From SYOC01 sp964441775 (GTDB lineage: Bacteria > Desulfobacterota > Binatia > Bin18): a stretch of 64,000 nucleotides of DNA. The stretch spans positions 1 to 64,000 of the forward strand of contig CAYTVL010000022.1 in the NCBI GenBank assembly GCA_964441775.1, read 5' to 3'. The notes under the pieces were generated by a model, which saw nothing but the letters and a program-made list of their open reading frames with translations, did not search any database and was not told the origin of the DNA. Shown one piece after another: positions 41,311-49,759 of this stretch; positions within the stretch are counted from its first letter, which is position 1, and each line of letters starts with the position of its first letter. Made by a program: the position numbers and the translations under genes.

Positions 41311-42901
41311 ATTTGAGAAAAACATAAAACGCCGCAGTGACTGAGACGAAAAACCCAGCGGCCCCATATATAGCAGTGCCGCGTTGCAGATACAGGCGCA
41401 GGAACCGCCAAAGCGGACGGAAGAGGAGAGTGGCCGCGCGACTTTCTTTCCCGCGTACTTGCTTTTCTTGAGCAGCAACTTCTGTCAAGCTGTTTAAGGC
41501 GCGCAAGTGGTGGCTAATGTCCTTATACGTGTAATGGTAGAGATCGCCATATAAATGTTCGGCATGGCCACGTAAGAGGGCTTTCTCGTGCGGATTCACG
41601 CCGCCCCAACGTACTTTATCTTTGCGAAACAACCGCAAACGATACTCTGGATACCAACCGCGCCGCCACCAGCGACCAAGGTAATACACGAATCGAGAAA
41701 TGTAGAACCCGTCCACCGCAGGGTCGTTCCGCTGGAGAACGTGAAGGATCTCGCTCCGTAGCTCAGGAGAAACCTCTTCATCGGCATCGATATTGAGACC
41801 CCATTCATGAGTAATTTGTGTTAATGCAAACCGCTTTTGTTCCACATAGCCAGGCCACGGACGCTGGATAATGCGAGAGGTGTATTCTCGACAAACCTCT
41901 AGCGTGTGGTCCGTCGAGAAAGAATCAACGATGACAATTTCATCACACCACTTGACGCTTTCCAAACAGCGCCGGATACTTGCTTCTTCGTTAAAACAAA
42001 TAATGAAGCAGGAAATCGGTTCCCGCGGGACTGTAAACTCCAGCAAGGGAAGCGAAGACTCTGACAACGCGGTAGCTGTCATGTGAAACGTCCTTGTTTG
42101 TTTTCTTCGTTGCTTTTGTCGTCTCTGCCTGTATTCTTTATCTTTCTGACGACGTAAACGCAATAAACGTTGAATGAATTGTCGTCTCGAGGCGCGCGAT
42201 GGAAGTTGCTCTCCCCAGTAACAGTGTAAGAAGAAGAGGCGATCGCTTGCGTCTGCGTGGCGTCCGAGAGTGCGTTCAAGTTGAACCAGGTTTCTTATTC
42301 GTCGCCTTTCACTCAGGGATGAGGTCTGGAGGATGCGGTCAAAGTCGACAAGGTAGAATTTCCATTGCGCCGCGCCAGTCTCTTCCACGAGCAGATTGGC
42401 GTCGCGCATGTCCCCTGCGTAAAGACCTGCTCGGTGGAAGGCGCACAAGAATTCAGCCAGAGCTCGGAGGAAGACTCGCCGTTGTCGGAGCGACCAGCGT
42501 CCTCGCCGTTGCCGCCAATAACGGTCAAGAGACAGTTGTGTTACTAGTCCCTCACTACAGTACCAGCTTTCTTTGACTATGCCAGCACGGCGTTTTTCGA
42601 AAACTCCAAGTGGTTGGGGGATGGGAAAGCCGTGCGCCTGCAAGCGGCGTGCGCCCGCCCAAGCCCGGCGCGCCGGCGATCCTTGTATCAGCGCCCCCAC
42701 CCAGTGTCGCCAGGTAAGTAACCGCTGGTGCTTGATGACGAGCGCCGCCGTAGCCAATGGTCTCACTAATGTGACAGTCGTGCCTTTGTCTTGCTTGAGG
42801 AGATGCGCACGCGGCCAGTCTTTCGGTGAACTGGCCACGAGTTGAGTGAGGATCGACTGGTCGCTCGTGCAGAAGATGGTAACAAGTTGTGAATCAGCCA
42901 T
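41180..42901 (-). CDS. Fusion of LPS-core kinase (WaaP/Kdo-kinase type) and WaaE-like GT2
   Basis: About 573 residues from ATG 42901 (TTG 42949 possible). The first 260 residues are a small protein-kinase-like domain of the lipopolysaccharide kinase family: VIKHQRLLTWRHWVG, catalytic LYAGDMRDANLLVEE and metal-site FYLVDFDRILQ. After a basic linker (QRRQKQRRKQTRTFHMTATA) comes a GT-A glycosyltransferase of the WaaE/KdtX type: ISCFIICFNEEASIRRCLES, EIVIVDSFSTDHTLEV, LNIDADEEVSPELR and the C-terminal helix LSVTAAFYVFLKYAKLWE-like segment. Usually these are separate proteins. An internal ATG at the linker could also give GT2 alone. It should phosphorylate and glycosylate inner-core heptose or Kdo. 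Confidence 0.82.
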   Translation of the reverse strand: MADSQLVTIFCTSDQSILTQLVASSPKDWPRAHLLKQDKGTTVTLVRPLATAALVIKHQRLLTWRHWVGALIQGSPARRAWAGARRLQAHGFPIPQPLGVFEKRRAGIVKESWYCSEGLVTQLSLDRYWRQRRGRWSLRQRRVFLRALAEFLCAFHRAGLYAGDMRDANLLVEETGAAQWKFYLVDFDRILQTSSLSERRRIRNLVQLERTLGRHADASDRLFFLHCYWGEQLPSRASRRQFIQRLLRLRRQKDKEYRQRRQKQRRKQTRTFHMTATALSESSLPLLEFTVPREPISCFIICFNEEASIRRCLESVKWCDEIVIVDSFSTDHTLEVCREYTSRIIQRPWPGYVEQKRFALTQITHEWGLNIDADEEVSPELRSEILHVLQRNDPAVDGFYISRFVYYLGRWWRRGWYPEYRLRLFRKDKVRWGGVNPHEKALLRGHAEHLYGDLYHYTYKDISHHLRALNSLTEVAAQEKQVRGKESRAATLLFRPLWRFLRLYLQRGTAIYGAAGFFVSVTAAFYVFLKYAKLWEYASSSQSESPTQDFASRPGESVGGRRSPSHGIDNISA

Positions 42902-42979
42902 AGTGGCGCCAATTCCCAGGAGGCAGTACTCAGGAAGATGTACTGGCAAGACGGATGGTGGAGTGCTGACGGTGACGCA

Positions 42980-44221
42980 TTACATATATCCTAAATCGGT
43001 CAGGCGCTTCTCGACGGCGGCTTTCTCTTCGTCACTCATGACCTCACCTGGACTAGGAGCGACCGCGCCGTGTTGGAGCGTTTCAATCCGACCGCGAAGT
43101 AGCCCTGCCATTTCCGGACGACGAGCCGCCAGATTGTTTCGTTCACGAGGGTCGTTGAGCAAATGATACATCTCTTCAGGAAGATCCGGGTTTTGCGGAG
43201 CATAGACGTATTTCCATTCCTCTGTGCGCCAACCGACGCGACGGTCACGTGGATTCGATCGGATACGCAGGAACGCTTCGAGGTAGGCTTCGATATGCAG
43301 CGGCTCACTGTGAAGAAGCGCTGGCTTGAGGCTCTGGCCATGAATGTTTGCCGGTAAAGGAATATCGAGGAGATCAAGTAAAGTTGGCAGCGCATCGATC
43401 TGGCGTACCAACTGCGGCTCGCGCACCCCTGCTCGCAGCGAGAACGAGGCAAGTCCCTTGGGCGCGGAGAAAACCAAGGGCACGCGGATGAGGTCTTCAT
43501 ACATGTCCATCTCGTGCCCCTCGCGTTTACGAGTTTTGCGTCCTAACATGTCGCGGACCAGTCGATAAAAGCGATACTGCATGTCTGTTTTGACAACTCG
43601 TTCGCCATGATCGCCGTGCAGCACCACCAGCGTATTCTCCGGTAATGCTTCCATCACCGTCGCGAGTTCTGCATCGAGAGAAGAGAGGGAGCGCTCATAG
43701 CGGTTCCGCCCGTAAGCGCGGTTGCGGAACGCCGGAAGAATGTGGCGATGGTGATGCAGCTCCCACAAATGGAGAAACAAAAACCAAGGAGGTTTGAAAG
43801 CGCCTTCTCGCAGGCGTTGGCGAAAATCCGCGCCCCACCTGCTTGAGAGATAGCCTGCCGCTTCGCGAAATTGGTAAGAGTCAAACCCGCGATCGAGATT
43901 CGTTTCAGGAAAAAGTGGACCGCTCACTTCTGCGTAGGTGTGATACCCCTGTTCACGAAAGACTTCTATCAACGAGTGGGTCCTCGGGTTCAATTTCAAA
44001 CCGAAGATCGAGCGGAGGCCATGAACGAACGAATACGTTCCAGTGAGCAAACTCGCGACGCAAGGGGTAGTCGAAGAGGCTGAGGACACGGCTTGGGTAA
44101 AGGCCACGCCTGACCGCACCAGCCGATCGAGTGTCGGCGTTTGCGCTCCACGGTCATCTCCACACACGGCGTCGGCCCGGAGACAATCAACTAGCAGAAA
44201 AAAAATATTCGGACGTGTCAT
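42980..44221 (-). CDS. Alkaline-phosphatase-superfamily enzyme, sulfatase-like with Thr nucleophile
   Basis: 413 residues. MTRPNIFFLLVDCLRADAV (metal Asp12) and VVLHGDHGERV are sulfatase/AP-superfamily metal motifs. The nucleophile loop reads SSTTPCVASLLTG: where sulfatases have C/S-x-P-x-R, this has Thr51 and Val55. Without Cys or Ser it cannot form formylglycine, so it is unlikely to be a sulfatase. Thr is the nucleophile in phosphoethanolamine and phosphoglycerol transferases of the same superfamily. No membrane span is visible. Its place among core LPS genes suggests removal or transfer of a phosphate-linked group on LPS or its precursors; that is inference. Confidence 0.78.
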   Translation of the reverse strand: MTRPNIFFLLVDCLRADAVCGDDRGAQTPTLDRLVRSGVAFTQAVSSASSTTPCVASLLTGTYSFVHGLRSIFGLKLNPRTHSLIEVFREQGYHTYAEVSGPLFPETNLDRGFDSYQFREAAGYLSSRWGADFRQRLREGAFKPPWFLFLHLWELHHHRHILPAFRNRAYGRNRYERSLSSLDAELATVMEALPENTLVVLHGDHGERVVKTDMQYRFYRLVRDMLGRKTRKREGHEMDMYEDLIRVPLVFSAPKGLASFSLRAGVREPQLVRQIDALPTLLDLLDIPLPANIHGQSLKPALLHSEPLHIEAYLEAFLRIRSNPRDRRVGWRTEEWKYVYAPQNPDLPEEMYHLLNDPRERNNLAARRPEMAGLLRGRIETLQHGAVAPSPGEVMSDEEKAAVEKRLTDLGYM

Positions 44222-44246
44222 AGTGAGTGCTGAATCATGAGTCTTA

Positions 44247-45302
44247 CTACGAGCCGGATTCTTCCCGAGCAGCGCTCCGTTGTAGCACGGTCTGCGCCAG
44301 TGCTAACACCTGCTCTGGCGTGATGCGTTGCATGCAACGCCGCTCGATGGGGCAGCGGCGCACATAACACGGGCTGCACGCCGTCGTTCCTTGTAAGACC
44401 AGAGCTTCTGAGCCCCACGGCGCGGAGCGGATTGGGCTGGTGGCGCCCCACAGCGAGATGACCGGAATGCCGGTCGCAGCGGCGATATGCATGGGACCAC
44501 AATCCGGCCCCATAGCAAACCGCGCTCGCGAAAAGATGCCGATCAAATCGCGCAAGCTCGTCTGCCCTGTCAGATTTGTTACTCCAGTCCCCACCGCTTT
44601 CATCACTTCCTGAGCGAAAGCCACTTCACTCTTTGCCCCTATGAGGACGATACCCATACCATAGGTGTGAATGAGCGTTTGCGCTACCGCCGCTGTCGCG
44701 TGCGGAAACCAGAAACGGCTGGGCCAGCGCGAGCCCAGAAAAAACACCGCAAATGGTCGGCGCGTATCGGCGAGCTGCATTTCAACCCGTTGCTCTTCGT
44801 CAGGATGCAAACGGAGATCGAAGCGTACTGCATCATCTGGAAGCTGTAGCATTTTCGCAAACTGAAGATACTGACCGAGCTTCAGGGAAAAATCCGGGAT
44901 CGGAGCGATCGTGTGAGTGTTGAAGAGCCAGTTCCCTTCTTTTGTGTTTGAGCGATGGAAGCCCAGGCGAACCGTTGCCCGTGAGCACCAACTGACAATC
45001 CCGCTTTTGGCGTGTCGTTGCAGGTCCAGGACAAAATCAAACCGACGTCGACGAATTTCTTGTAGAAAAGATAAAAAAGTAAAAAATCCCTCGGTCCTTC
45101 GGTAGAGGATGACTTCGTCTAAAGCAGGGTGTACTTCCAACAGCGGCGCTGCCGCCGGTTCGACCGCCCAAGCGATATGCGCGTCCGGATACGACCGGCG
45201 CAAACGCGTCAACAACGGCAAGGCTCGAGTGACATCGCCAATCGCGCCCAGTAGGACAATCAAGATGCGCTGAGGGTGGAAGGGAGTTGGTAACGAAGGC
45301 AC
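44247..45302 (-). CDS. GT9 family LPS heptosyltransferase
   Basis: 351 residues: RILIVLLGAIGDVTRALPLL, HIAWAVEPAAAPLLEVHPAL, FDFVLDLQRHAKSG, VTNLTGQTSLRDLIGIFSRA and the ADP-heptose site ARFAMGPDCGPMHIAAATGI. This is a WaaC/WaaQ-type heptosyltransferase that adds L-glycero-D-manno-heptose to the inner core. The C-terminal CSPCYVRRCPIERRCM cysteine cluster is normal for the family. It follows the amidohydrolase gene on the same strand, with a hairpin between. Confidence 0.9.
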   Translation of the reverse strand: MPSLPTPFHPQRILIVLLGAIGDVTRALPLLTRLRRSYPDAHIAWAVEPAAAPLLEVHPALDEVILYRRTEGFFTFLSFLQEIRRRRFDFVLDLQRHAKSGIVSWCSRATVRLGFHRSNTKEGNWLFNTHTIAPIPDFSLKLGQYLQFAKMLQLPDDAVRFDLRLHPDEEQRVEMQLADTRRPFAVFFLGSRWPSRFWFPHATAAVAQTLIHTYGMGIVLIGAKSEVAFAQEVMKAVGTGVTNLTGQTSLRDLIGIFSRARFAMGPDCGPMHIAAATGIPVISLWGATSPIRSAPWGSEALVLQGTTACSPCYVRRCPIERRCMQRITPEQVLALAQTVLQRSAAREESGS

Positions 45303-45336
45303 GGCCAGGGAGTTATCGCACTAAAGAATCAGGTGT

Positions 45337-45362
45337 GGCAAGGAGACGTCTGGCTCCTTGCC
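45337..45362. other. Intergenic hairpin
   Basis: Perfect 9-bp stem GGCAAGGAG (45337-45345) / CTCCTTGCC (45354-45362), 8-base loop, between the amidohydrolase and heptosyltransferase genes. No T-run follows on either strand, so it is a weak terminator candidate or an RNA-processing site. Confidence 0.4.
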
Positions 45363-45394
45363 CTAGATTAAGCACGTGTTGGCGGCATTGACGC

Positions 45395-46567
45395 CTACAG
45401 TCTGGCTTCATCCGCCGCGGTGGGGCCTTCAACTTTGTAGAGCTTCTGGGCGTTGTCCCAAAGGATTTTGCGACGGACGCTGTCTTCACAGTCGGAGAGA
45501 CCACCGACGATGCGTTTGTTTACTTCCGCTCCATAGATCGAGGTCGGATGCGGGAAGTCGGTTTCGAAGAGAATGTTGTCAATGCCGACTTTATCAATCA
45601 AGCGTCGCGGCGCCGTCTGCTCGAACCAGTAGCACGCATACACATTCCGGGCGAAGTATTGCGACGGCAGCATGTCGAATTCTGGCCGTTCCCGGGTCAC
45701 GCAATTATCAGTGAATTGATAGTCGAGAGCTTCGAGCACGAACGGAATCCAGCCGATGCCGCTTTCCACTGAGACGAACTTGATCTTTGGATAGCGCGCC
45801 AGCACGCCTGACATGATCAAGTCGTTGAGTTGAACGCCATTGCGCAGGAACACGTTCACTGACAATTCTGTGAACGTGGCCAGCCGCCCGTAGGCTTTCA
45901 TTTTCTGTCCTTGCAGCCCGTCTTCCATATTGCCGGAGCCAATGTGGAAACTGATGGGCTGATCGAGTTCACACGCCACTTCCCACAGCGGGTTCCAGTA
46001 GGGATCACCCAACAGCGGTTGCCCGAGCGATTGGGGCTCGCCAGTAAAGAGAATGCCTTTGTGGCCCATCGCCGCGCAGCGGCGCACTTCTTTCACCGTC
46101 TCTTGCACATCCCAAAATGGCGTTGAAGTGATGGGCAATAGCCGACGAGAATCCGCCGACGCCCACTCGGTTTGCCAATCGTTATACACCTTGACACAAG
46201 TAAGCTTGAGTTCAGGATCTTCAATTTTGAGAAATTGTTGATTGCCAAAGCCGCCGACATTTGGGTACATGACCATCGCCCAGATGCCTAACTGATCCAT
46301 ATATTTGAGTCGCGCCTTGGCGTCGTATGCGCCCGGGTGCATTTCTTCGTAGCTCTTCGGCCATTTGGTCATATCGCCCACGCCAGCCGTCGCCGTGAGG
46401 CCTGGGTTAGCGATGCGCTTCCCGCCCAAGAACCACCATTGACGCCCTTTGCCGTCGACATCAAGCCGTGGCACTGCGTCGCGCATCCGTTCCGGCACCC
46501 GACTCGTCCACAGGTCCGGTGTTTCAGTGACATGGGTATCTACGTCGATGATTGTATAGCCGCTCAT
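45395..46567 (-). CDS. Amidohydrolase_2 family metal-dependent hydrolase
   Basis: 390 residues with GAAGGAGGG before the ATG. N-terminal metal motif IIDVDTHVTE (D-x-D-x-H), MVMYPNVGGFG, His in QPISFHIGSGN, FVSVESGIGWIPFVLEALDY and catalytic Asp in ILFETDFPHPTS. These are features of the ACMSD-like amidohydrolases that decarboxylate or hydrolyse aromatic-type substrates. It has no obvious link to LPS, although it sits inside the LPS gene row on the same strand; it is probably an inserted unit with its own expression signals. Confidence 0.9.
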   Translation of the reverse strand: MSGYTIIDVDTHVTETPDLWTSRVPERMRDAVPRLDVDGKGRQWWFLGGKRIANPGLTATAGVGDMTKWPKSYEEMHPGAYDAKARLKYMDQLGIWAMVMYPNVGGFGNQQFLKIEDPELKLTCVKVYNDWQTEWASADSRRLLPITSTPFWDVQETVKEVRRCAAMGHKGILFTGEPQSLGQPLLGDPYWNPLWEVACELDQPISFHIGSGNMEDGLQGQKMKAYGRLATFTELSVNVFLRNGVQLNDLIMSGVLARYPKIKFVSVESGIGWIPFVLEALDYQFTDNCVTRERPEFDMLPSQYFARNVYACYWFEQTAPRRLIDKVGIDNILFETDFPHPTSIYGAEVNKRIVGGLSDCEDSVRRKILWDNAQKLYKVEGPTAADEARL

Positions 46568-46700
46568 AGTAGCCCTCCTTCGTCTTTCTCCGAAGACTGT
46601 AAACTGAAGCTAGTCCGCAGCCATGCTGGACTGCTCGTGGGAATGTAGCATTTTTTCCCACCCTCAAAGGCATAGACGGGCCTGCTGGGGATGTCAATTG

Positions 46701-47456
46701 CTATAGTGTCCGCCGCGTCTCTACTTGCCCGAAGATTGCCTCCTCTGCGGAAGGCACGAATTGGTGCTGGGGGTCGAGTTTGCGCAACGAACGTTGGAAA
46801 CGGCGGAGCATGTGGCGATAATAATGGGTGGGAAGGGGGGTCGGAAAGATTTGGCCTTTGTCAAAGTCGATGACTAAGATTTCAGTGGTCGCCTCAGTGA
46901 TCCGGACGAGCATATTAGTGAGATTCAGGTCTGCGTGGAAAATCCCAGCCGTCTGCAACCGTGCGATCGTCTGGGCGACAGTTTCAAGCGTAGATCGTCG
47001 CAGCGCCGATGCTGGCCTTGCCTGTAACCATTCCCAGAGATTGCTGAAACCTGTTGCTTTGCGAGAAATCAATACCCCACGATAGCACCCGAACCGGAGA
47101 TGTTGGACGCCTGCGGCGAAGACTTCGATGGTCGGCACGCCGCGTTGGCGAGCCATTTCCGTGCAGGTCAATTCTGTAAAGGGGCGAAAAGGGCGCTCCC
47201 AATACACATCCTGGATGAAGTGGCGCACGAATCCGCCCCGTCGGTAATGACGAATGATGGCCTGGCCGCCATCGTTGAGCGACAGATGCTGGAGCGTGCC
47301 GCGCCCGCCGATCATCGATTCATGGGTGGAAACGTGAAGGGTCCATACGTCTCGCAGTTTGCCGGGGAAAAGGTGATCCCAGCCTGCTTTGATCCACCAC
47401 GTTGCCGCGCCTTCGGGTAGAGAGAGGAATCCTTGGGGAGGAAGAGGCGCACTCAT
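46701..47456 (-). CDS. 3-deoxy-D-manno-octulosonic acid kinase-like protein (WaaP/KdkA family)
   Basis: About 251 residues from ATG 47456, which overlaps the stop of the previous gene (ATGA). LPS-kinase motifs: LNDGGQAIIRHYRRGGFVRH (nucleotide site), GIFHADLNLTNMLVR (catalytic Asp) and ILVIDFDKGQIFP (metal Asp). The order RRGG...Y, with HADLN, fits the Kdo kinase KdkA, which phosphorylates Kdo of the inner core. This is a second member of the family besides the fusion at 41.2-42.9 kb. Confidence 0.88.
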   Translation of the reverse strand: MSAPLPPQGFLSLPEGAATWWIKAGWDHLFPGKLRDVWTLHVSTHESMIGGRGTLQHLSLNDGGQAIIRHYRRGGFVRHFIQDVYWERPFRPFTELTCTEMARQRGVPTIEVFAAGVQHLRFGCYRGVLISRKATGFSNLWEWLQARPASALRRSTLETVAQTIARLQTAGIFHADLNLTNMLVRITEATTEILVIDFDKGQIFPTPLPTHYYRHMLRRFQRSLRKLDPQHQFVPSAEEAIFGQVETRRTL

Positions 47457-47755
47457 ACACGCGGCGGCGGCGGTGGTGGCGGCTTCTCTGGCGTATTGTA
47501 CATTTCCCACACCTTCACCTGACGAACAAATACGGCGTAAGCGCTAAATGTGGCGTCGATGAGGCCAGCCACTCCGTTGCGCCAGGCCCCGCGTTTGATA
47601 TAGACGCCTAAAAACACCACAAACGGCGTGACGGTCAGATCCCGCCAAGAGGTGCGCTGCCCTTGGGCCGCGAGTACAGCGGCTTCTTGCGAGGTCGCTC
47701 TATTGAGAGCCTCAAAACGCTCATAAAGGGTTGGGGTGCGAGAAAGGTCACTCAT
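47453..47755 (-). CDS. Orphan C-terminal segment of a WaaE-type GT2
   Basis: About 100 residues (ATG 47755 or 47770), overlapping the waaF stop upstream and the Kdo-kinase start downstream. It matches only the last 90 residues of WaaE/KdtX-like glycosyltransferases: LYERFEALNRATSQEAAVLA, GQRTSWRDLTVTPFVVFLGV and the helix GLIDATFSAYAVFVRQVKVW, ending in a proline run. The GT-A catalytic domain is missing. It may be a remnant or a small membrane-associated protein kept for its own role. The tight overlaps on both sides suggest it is still translated. Confidence 0.6.
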   Translation of the reverse strand: MSDLSRTPTLYERFEALNRATSQEAAVLAAQGQRTSWRDLTVTPFVVFLGVYIKRGAWRNGVAGLIDATFSAYAVFVRQVKVWEMYNTPEKPPPPPPPRV

Positions 47756-48839
47756 GAAGGGAATGCTCACGGGGCGTTGTAGACACTAAAAGCCGACCTA
47801 CTCCAGCCAGCACGTCGTCTACGGTGATTGAACGCATACAGTCTTCCGTGCCGCGGGGGCAGGTCATCGTTCCGTGTCGACTGCACGGACGACAGAAAAG
47901 TTCCTTTTTTTCGACGACCACGGCCCGCTCGCTGTAGGGGCCATAGCCGAGGCTGGGCGTGGTGGCGCAGAAAATGGCGACGACCGGCACGTTGCGCGCC
48001 ACGGCCACGTGCATCGGCGCGCTGTCGTTGCTGATGACCACTCGGGCATGGTCAACCAGCGCCATGAACGTTTGCAAATCGGCGCGTCCGACGAGATTGA
48101 TGCTTACGCCCCGGGACTGTTCATACACGGCTTGCGCGACCGGGGCGTCGTCCGGGCCGCCGCAAAGGAGGACTTTACCGTAACGCCGAGTAAGCTGCCG
48201 GACCAGCTCCGCGTAGCCTGAGATGGTCCAGCGTTTCGTGGGCCACACCGACCCGGGGCACACGATGAAAAACGGATCGCCAGCTTGGATGTTCGCTTCC
48301 CGCAAGATTTGCTGAGCGTTTGCACGTGCGGCTTCGGTAGAGGCGACGAACGGGCGTCGTTCACATTCCTCTGGCTCCACGCCAAAAGCGCGCATGAGGC
48401 AGAGAATGCGCTCGACCTCGTGGCGTTGGCAATCGCGTATCGCCGTGCGGTGATAGAGAAACCAGCCCGGGCTTTGGCGAAAGCCCACACGCTGGGGGAT
48501 ACCCGCGAGCGCCAGGAGGAGCGCCGTTCGTAACGACTTGTGAGGAGCCGCCGCCAACGTGAAGCGTTCGGCGCGTAACCGTCGCGCCGTGTGCAGGAGC
48601 CCCAGCACGCCTTTCCCAGAGGCTCGTTTGGCGTCAACCAACACACGGTCAATGGCCGGGTGCGCTTCCAGCAGGGGGCGGGCCTGCGGCGTTGTCAGCA
48701 CAGCGATCAATTCCGGCGCTAAACGGCGGCGCAGCTCGGCGATCAGCGGTGTGGTAAGGATGACATCTCCGAGAAACCCCGTCTGGGCCACGAGTACGCG
48801 AGAAACAGAGGCTGAGAAAGGCGTAGTGGTGGTCATCAT
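47748..48839 (-). CDS. waaF: ADP-heptose:LPS heptosyltransferase II
   Basis: 363 residues, GT9 family: RVLVAQTGFLGDVILTTPLI, VLTTPQARPLLEAHPAIDRV, AGIPQRVGFRQSPG, FFIVCPGSVWPTKRWTISGY, KVLLCGGPDDAPVAQAV, ARVVISNDSAPMHVAVARNV. The N-terminal and PGS-x-WPTKRW patterns are typical for WaaF, which adds the second inner-core heptose. Start overlaps the Trm112-like stop (48836-48839). Confidence 0.92.
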   Translation of the reverse strand: MMTTTTPFSASVSRVLVAQTGFLGDVILTTPLIAELRRRLAPELIAVLTTPQARPLLEAHPAIDRVLVDAKRASGKGVLGLLHTARRLRAERFTLAAAPHKSLRTALLLALAGIPQRVGFRQSPGWFLYHRTAIRDCQRHEVERILCLMRAFGVEPEECERRPFVASTEAARANAQQILREANIQAGDPFFIVCPGSVWPTKRWTISGYAELVRQLTRRYGKVLLCGGPDDAPVAQAVYEQSRGVSINLVGRADLQTFMALVDHARVVISNDSAPMHVAVARNVPVVAIFCATTPSLGYGPYSERAVVVEKKELFCRPCSRHGTMTCPRGTEDCMRSITVDDVLAGVGRLLVSTTPREHSLHE

Positions 48840-49006
48840 TCGAGTTTGGCGGCTTCCTCGATCAACATGATCGGGATGTCGTCTTTAATGGGATAACACA
48901 GTTTGCAGGTCGGACATACGAGACCGTCTTGCGCTTGCGTCAGCGTGAGGGGGCCTTTGCATTGCGGGCAGGCAAGAATGTCAAGAAGTTCTTTGCTTAA
49001 CGCCAT
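48836..49006 (-). CDS. Trm112 family protein
   Basis: 56 residues, MALSKELLDILACPQCKGPL ... LVCPTCKLCYPIKDDIPIML, the standard Trm112/YcaR fold with two CxxC zinc sites. Trm112 proteins activate methyltransferases in eukaryotes and archaea; in bacteria YcaR is often next to lpxK, as here. It lies between a SAM methyltransferase and waaF, so it may serve that methyltransferase. GGAGAA-like ribosome site. Confidence 0.92.
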   Translation of the reverse strand: MALSKELLDILACPQCKGPLTLTQAQDGLVCPTCKLCYPIKDDIPIMLIEEAAKLE

Positions 49007-49017
49007 GCCATTCTCCT

Positions 49018-49752
49018 TCAGTCGTCGCGCTTGCGAAACCGTAATACCAAATTGTCTTCCATCAGCGTGCGCGGATTCAACAGCCAGGAGCAGAGCCGTC
49101 GGTTTTCTTGCTTCTGGCGCGGATTCGTCTCGCGCACCAACAAGGTATACCACGTATACAACATGACCGGCAGTCCAAATAGGGCGAGCAGCACGCGCGA
49201 GTATGGCTTAGTTTTACTCCTGCCCAGCCGCTCCAACTCCAGACGACTTTGTTTACACAAATAATACAAGATCGGGAGGTCAATCGGATAGTTGTGGAAA
49301 CGGTGGGCTTGGTCAAGCGGCGTGTCAAACGGAATGAAGCGTCGCTTGGTTTTATGGTATCCGCTCCACAGGAAGTGAAAGCGCGAATTCAGCCGCATAA
49401 TGTTCGGGGTAGTCATAATCAGGACGCCATTCGGCCTCAAAATGCGGGCCAATTCGCCGAGCGCACTGCGATGATTTTCTAAGTGCTCAATCACTTCGAT
49501 CAACAGGATGACATCGAAACTGGCGTCCTCGTAGGGTAAGCGCTGTAATAAGTTGACCCCGTAGTCGAGGGGAATGCCATTCAAGCCTGGGCCCGAGGGC
49601 TCGAAGTTGGTGCCTCGAAGGAGGAACCCGTATGGTTTCACTGCCTGGAGCACGTCGCCTTCTTTGCAGCTCACGTCGAGTAACGTTTTGCCGGCGGCGG
49701 GAACGTCGGCCAGCATCTCGGTCACGGCTTTAATGAGAAACGGCGCCGCCAT
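49018..49752 (-). CDS. SAM-dependent methyltransferase (class I, MetW-like)
   Basis: About 244 residues from ATG 49752 (an in-frame ATG at 49818 would overlap lpxK). Motif I KTLLDVSCKEGDVLQAVK, FDVILLIEVIEHLENHRSAL and ARILRPNGVLIMTTPN are class I methyltransferase features. The C-terminal region includes a hydrophobic stretch VLLALFGLPVMLYTWYTLLV that may touch the membrane. It lies between lpxK and the Trm112 gene; a methylated LPS or lipid substrate is plausible but not shown. Confidence 0.85.
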   Translation of the reverse strand: MAAPFLIKAVTEMLADVPAAGKTLLDVSCKEGDVLQAVKPYGFLLRGTNFEPSGPGLNGIPLDYGVNLLQRLPYEDASFDVILLIEVIEHLENHRSALGELARILRPNGVLIMTTPNIMRLNSRFHFLWSGYHKTKRRFIPFDTPLDQAHRFHNYPIDLPILYYLCKQSRLELERLGRSKTKPYSRVLLALFGLPVMLYTWYTLLVRETNPRQKQENRRLCSWLLNPRTLMEDNLVLRFRKRDD

Positions 49753-49759
49753 ACTCGCC

